From positions 1-64,000 of the forward strand of contig NZ_FODD01000042.1 in assembly GCF_900110255.1 (NCBI RefSeq): a stretch of 64,000 bases of DNA, written 5' to 3'. This document shows, in pieces, positions 61,177 through 64,000 of the stretch; within the stretch, counting starts at the first letter, position 1; the number at the start of each line of letters is the position of its first letter. The position numbers and the translations under genes are program-made. Below the pieces are notes generated by a model. The model worked only from the letters and a program-made list of their open reading frames with translations. It searched no databases and was not told where the DNA came from. The stretch comes from Actinacidiphila rubida (lineage in GTDB: Bacteria; Actinomycetota; Actinomycetes; Streptomycetales; Streptomycetaceae).

Positions 61177-62475
61177 ATGAACGTTCCTCGCCGGCCCCCG
61201 CGCAGCGCGTGGCGCAGTCCGTGGCGCAGCCCGCTGCGGGGGCCGTGGCTGACGTCCGTGTTCGGTCTGGTGCTGCTGTGCGGCCTGCCGCTGCTGTTCC
61301 TCACCGGCCTGCTGTCGTACGCCGCTTACAACCCGGACCTGTCCCCGGTCAACGACAAGACGCCGGCCAAGGGCCTGCTCGGCTTCTACCTGTTCTCCTG
61401 GCCGACCCACCCGTACTGGCTGTACCGCGTCAACCAGGGCGTGCACGTCACCCTCGGGATCGTGCTCGTGCCGGTGCTGCTGGCCAAGCTGTGGTCGGTC
61501 ATCCCCAAGCTGTTCGCGCTGCCGCCGGTGCGGTCCCTCGGACACGCGCTGGACCGGCTGTCGCTGCTGCTGCTCGTCGGCGGGGCGCTCTTCGAGTTCC
61601 TCACCGGCCTGCTCAACGTGCAGCTGGACTATGTCTTCCCGGGCTCGTTCTACCCGCTGCACTTCTACGGCGCGTGGGTGTTCTTCGGCGCGTTCCTCGC
61701 CCATGTGGCACTGCGGCTGCCCCGGATGCTCCGGGCGCTGCGCAGCCTCGACCTGCGCGCGGAACTGCGCACGCCCACCTCCCGCACGCGGCCCGAACCG
61801 CGGGACGACAGCGGCCTGGTGGCCACCGCGCCCGCCGCGCCGACGATGTCCCGGCGCGGCGCGCTCGGCATGGTGGGCCTCGGCTCGCTCACGCTGCTGG
61901 TGGTCACCGCCGGGCAGAGCATCGGCGGCCCGTGGCGCCGTACCGCGGTGCTCGCGCCGCGCGGCCGCAACCCCGGTACGGGTCCGGACGGCTTCCAGAT
62001 CAACAAGACCGCGGCGTCGGTCCATCTGGACGACCGGGACCTGGGCGCGGCGTGGCGGCTGACCGTCGCGGCCGGCGACCGCCATGTCACCTTGACGCTC
62101 GGGGAGTTGCAGGCCATGACGCAGTACCGCTCCGCACTGCCCATCGCCTGCGTGGAGGGCTGGTCGACGCAGGACCAGGCGTGGGAGGGCGTGCGGCTGC
62201 GCGACCTGGCCCGGCTCGTCGGCCACGCCACCGACCCGCCGGGGGTCTTCGTGCAGTCGGTGCAGCGCAGCGGCTCCTTCCGCGCGGTCGCGCTGCGCGC
62301 CAACCAGGTCCGCGACCCGCGCGCGCTGCTGGCGCTGCGCGTCAACGGCGCGCCGCTGTCGCTCGACCACGGTTACCCCGCACGGGTGATCGTGCCGAAC
62401 GCGCCCGGCGTGATGAACACCAAGTGGGTCGGCCGGCTCACCTTCGGCGCGACGGACTTCGGGAGCCCCGCATGA
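61177..62475 (+). CDS. cytochrome b-like membrane domain fused to a molybdopterin (sulfite-oxidase type) domain
   Basis: The 432-residue protein has four membrane segments in residues 25-200, with His residues suited to heme (VNQGVHVTLGIVLVP; FYPLHFYGAWVFFGAFLAHVALRLPRML). A linker and one more hydrophobic stretch (GALGMVGLGSLTLLVVTAG) lead to a molybdopterin oxidoreductase domain with the Cys ligand in LPIACVEGWSTQDQAWEGVRLRDL. It may pass electrons between an extracytoplasmic molybdoenzyme and the membrane. ATG 61177 lies 6 nt after TACTGT (61165-61170). The next gene overlaps it by 4 nt. Confidence 0.88.
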   Translation: MNVPRRPPRSAWRSPWRSPLRGPWLTSVFGLVLLCGLPLLFLTGLLSYAAYNPDLSPVNDKTPAKGLLGFYLFSWPTHPYWLYRVNQGVHVTLGIVLVPVLLAKLWSVIPKLFALPPVRSLGHALDRLSLLLLVGGALFEFLTGLLNVQLDYVFPGSFYPLHFYGAWVFFGAFLAHVALRLPRMLRALRSLDLRAELRTPTSRTRPEPRDDSGLVATAPAAPTMSRRGALGMVGLGSLTLLVVTAGQSIGGPWRRTAVLAPRGRNPGTGPDGFQINKTAASVHLDDRDLGAAWRLTVAAGDRHVTLTLGELQAMTQYRSALPIACVEGWSTQDQAWEGVRLRDLARLVGHATDPPGVFVQSVQRSGSFRAVALRANQVRDPRALLALRVNGAPLSLDHGYPARVIVPNAPGVMNTKWVGRLTFGATDFGSPA

Positions 62476-63149
62476 GCACCGCTCCGCCACCCGACGACCC
62501 CGGCGGTCCCGACCCCACCGGCGGCTCGGGCGACTCCGGCGACTCCGGCGACTCCGGCGATGATTCCGGCGGCGGCGGCCCGGGCCGTACGCGGCAGACA
62601 CCCGCACCCCGGCCGCCGGGCCCGCGGGCACGCCCGGCGCGGCTGTTCCGCACGCTGTACGGGGAGTCGCCGTTCCATCTGCTGGCCCTGCTGGCCTCGT
62701 TCGCGCTCTGCGGCTACGCCGCGGACCGGCTGCTGCAGGGCGACTGGTGGGCGATCACCGAGTGGTTCGTCGGCGCGGCCCTCATCCACGACCTGGTGCT
62801 GGTGCCGCTGTACGGCGGCGCGGACTGGCTGCTGCACCGGGGCGTCGGGAAGTGGGGGCGGGCCGCGCCCCCGGACGGGCCGGAGCGGTCCGACCCGCGG
62901 ATCGCGGTGGTCAACCACATCCGCGTCCCCGCGTTCCTCTCCCTCCTCCTGCTGCTCGTCTACTGGCCGTCGATCGCGCAGCGGGCCGGCGGCTACTACG
63001 CGGCGACGACCCGCCTCGACGCGTCCGCGTTCCTCCCCCGCTGGCTGCTGGTGACCGCCGTGCTGTTCGCCGCGTCCGGGCTGCTGTTCGCGCTGCGACG
63101 GTGGCGCGCCGCCGCCCGCACCCGGCGGGCCGGTCCCACCCAGGAGTGA
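62472..63149 (+). CDS. membrane protein coupled to the molybdopterin protein
   Basis: The 225-residue protein begins with an Asp/Gly/Ser/Pro-rich tail containing tandem GDS units (from a 9-bp repeat at 62529-62556). About four membrane segments follow, for example FHLLALLASFALCGYAADRLL, GAALIHDLVLVPLYGGADWLL and VPAFLSLLLLLVYWPSI. I do not know the family. Its ATG overlaps the preceding stop by 4 nt (ATGA), so the two proteins are made together and probably interact. Confidence 0.8.
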   Translation: MSTAPPPDDPGGPDPTGGSGDSGDSGDSGDDSGGGGPGRTRQTPAPRPPGPRARPARLFRTLYGESPFHLLALLASFALCGYAADRLLQGDWWAITEWFVGAALIHDLVLVPLYGGADWLLHRGVGKWGRAAPPDGPERSDPRIAVVNHIRVPAFLSLLLLLVYWPSIAQRAGGYYAATTRLDASAFLPRWLLVTAVLFAASGLLFALRRWRAAARTRRAGPTQE

Positions 63150-63221
63150 ATTCCTTACGAACCCGTGGCGTCGCGGTCCGGCGGCCCGCCGCGGCACCGG
63201 GCCGCGCCTAGGGTCGGCGGC

Positions 63222-64000
63222 ATGCGCGTACTCGTCACAGGCGGCGCGGGCTTCATCGGCTCCCACATCGTCACCGCCCTGCTCTCCGGCGGCCACGAGC
63301 CGGTGGTGCTCGACGCCCTGCTGCCCACCGCCCACGCCGTACCGCCGCCGCGGCCCGCCGCGGAGTGGGTCCATGCCGACGTCCGGGACGCGGCGGCGGT
63401 CGCGGACGCCCTGCACGGCGTCGACGCGGTGTGCCACCAGGCGGCGATGGTCGGGCTGGGCAAGGACTTCGCGGACGCGCCCGCGTACGTCGGCTGCAAC
63501 GACCTGGGCACCGCCGTCCTGCTGGCGGCCATGGCCGAGGCGGGCGTCGCGGACCTGGTGCTCGCCGGATCGATGGTCGTCTACGGCGAGGGCCGCTACG
63601 ACTGCGCGCGGCACGGCCGGGTGGCGCCGGGCCCCCGGCTGCCGGACGACCTGGCCGCGGGCCGCTTCGAACCCCGCTGCCCGCGCTGCGGCGACGCCCT
63701 GGCCCCGGGCCTGGTCGCCGAGGAGGCGCCCGCCGACCCGCGCAACGTCTACGCGACGACCAAACTCACGCAGGAGCACCTCGCCGCGTCCTGGGCCCGC
63801 GCGACGGGCGGCCGCGCCGTCTCGCTGCGCTACCACAACGTGTACGGGCCGGGGATGCCGCGCGACACCCCGTACGCGGGCGTGGCCTCGTTCTTCCGCT
63901 CGGCGCTGGCCCGCGGCGAGGCCCCGCGGGTCTTCGAGGACGGCGGCCAGCGCAGGGACTTCGTCCACGTGCGGGACGTGGCCGCGGCCAACGTCCACGC
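63222..64000 (+). CDS. NAD-dependent epimerase/dehydratase (partial, runs off window)
   Basis: The visible 259 residues form an extended short-chain dehydrogenase: GGAGFIGSHIV binds NAD, VLAGSMVVYGEG holds the active Ser/Tyr region, and YATTK is the catalytic Tyr-x3-Lys. It likely acts on a nucleotide sugar. An unusual insert carries a zinc-ribbon-like CPRCG (FEPRCPRCGDALAPG) plus an earlier Cys (RYDCARHG). ATG 63222 lies 7 nt after TAGGGT (63209-63214), predicting a leaderless mRNA. The C-terminus is beyond position 64000. Confidence 0.88.
   Translation, partial: MRVLVTGGAGFIGSHIVTALLSGGHEPVVLDALLPTAHAVPPPRPAAEWVHADVRDAAAVADALHGVDAVCHQAAMVGLGKDFADAPAYVGCNDLGTAVLLAAMAEAGVADLVLAGSMVVYGEGRYDCARHGRVAPGPRLPDDLAAGRFEPRCPRCGDALAPGLVAEEAPADPRNVYATTKLTQEHLAASWARATGGRAVSLRYHNVYGPGMPRDTPYAGVASFFRSALARGEAPRVFEDGGQRRDFVHVRDVAAANVH

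Overview
The window looks like chromosomal DNA of a Streptomyces or close relative. GC is very high (about 72%), with GC-rich third codon positions and many GTG starts. The gene set is typically streptomycete: sigE-cseABC, Lsr2, a CdgB-type diguanylate cyclase, DisA, ClpC and TerD/TerB proteins. Many genes appear to be transcribed leaderless, with a TANNNT -10 box only 6-7 nt before the start codon. Gene names are assigned by motif and context recognition; no database search was run.

Layout. 1-500: promoters and leader of a ribosomal RNA operon on the minus strand, whose 16S gene lies just beyond the left edge. 551-1712: a tryptophanyl-tRNA synthetase behind a Trp-Trp leader peptide and attenuator. 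1.8-8.9 kb: proC, a two-gene ABC exporter with a palindromic operator, a 1-kb inverted-repeat element, an atypical orphan response regulator, a Uma2-like gene and a secreted SGNH hydrolase under a TetR-type operator. 9-21 kb: ilvD, a TetR regulator coupled to a TIM-barrel isomerase, a Ppx/GppA phosphatase, a Cys-cluster protein, an MFS exporter, a membrane-anchored sigma-like protein, radA, disA. 21.6-30.8 kb: mutY, the sigE-cseA-cseB-cseC envelope-stress operon, a LuxR-type regulator, a DHA2 exporter with its divergent TetR gene, and an M23 peptidase. 31.2-46.1 kb: a second Uma2-like gene inserted beside clpC between 81-bp direct repeats, lsr2, small regulators, membrane proteins, a candidate sortase-anchored protein, and the overlapping panG-like/panC/nadB/nadC/coaX operon for NAD and CoA synthesis. 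46.1-46.9 kb: a second copy of the inverted-repeat element, in opposite orientation. 46.9-64 kb: a NarL-type two-component pair, a quinone oxidoreductase, a PLP lyase, a cdgB-like gene with candidate BldD and Crp sites, a flavin reductase, arfB, terD, a SoxR-box oxidoreductase, terB, a LuxR-type regulator, a GNAT enzyme, a polytopic membrane protein, a cytochrome-b/molybdopterin membrane protein, and a truncated epimerase.

Functional themes are envelope stress (sigE-cse, M23 peptidase), nucleotide second messengers (DisA for c-di-AMP, CdgB for c-di-GMP), cofactor synthesis, DNA repair (RadA, DisA, MutY) and protein quality control (ClpC, ArfB).

The least explained features are three: the two related inverted-repeat elements, whose internal hairpins keep pairing through compensatory changes; the 679-bp Uma2 cassette that duplicated the clpC terminator; and a convergent intergenic region at 58.4-58.8 kb that carries operator-like palindromes. 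From memory, the left part follows the S. coelicolor trpRS1-to-panC order, whereas cdgB-arfB-terD-SoxR target belong to a distant S. coelicolor locus. A rearrangement junction therefore probably lies between about 46 and 51 kb, where the repeats are.
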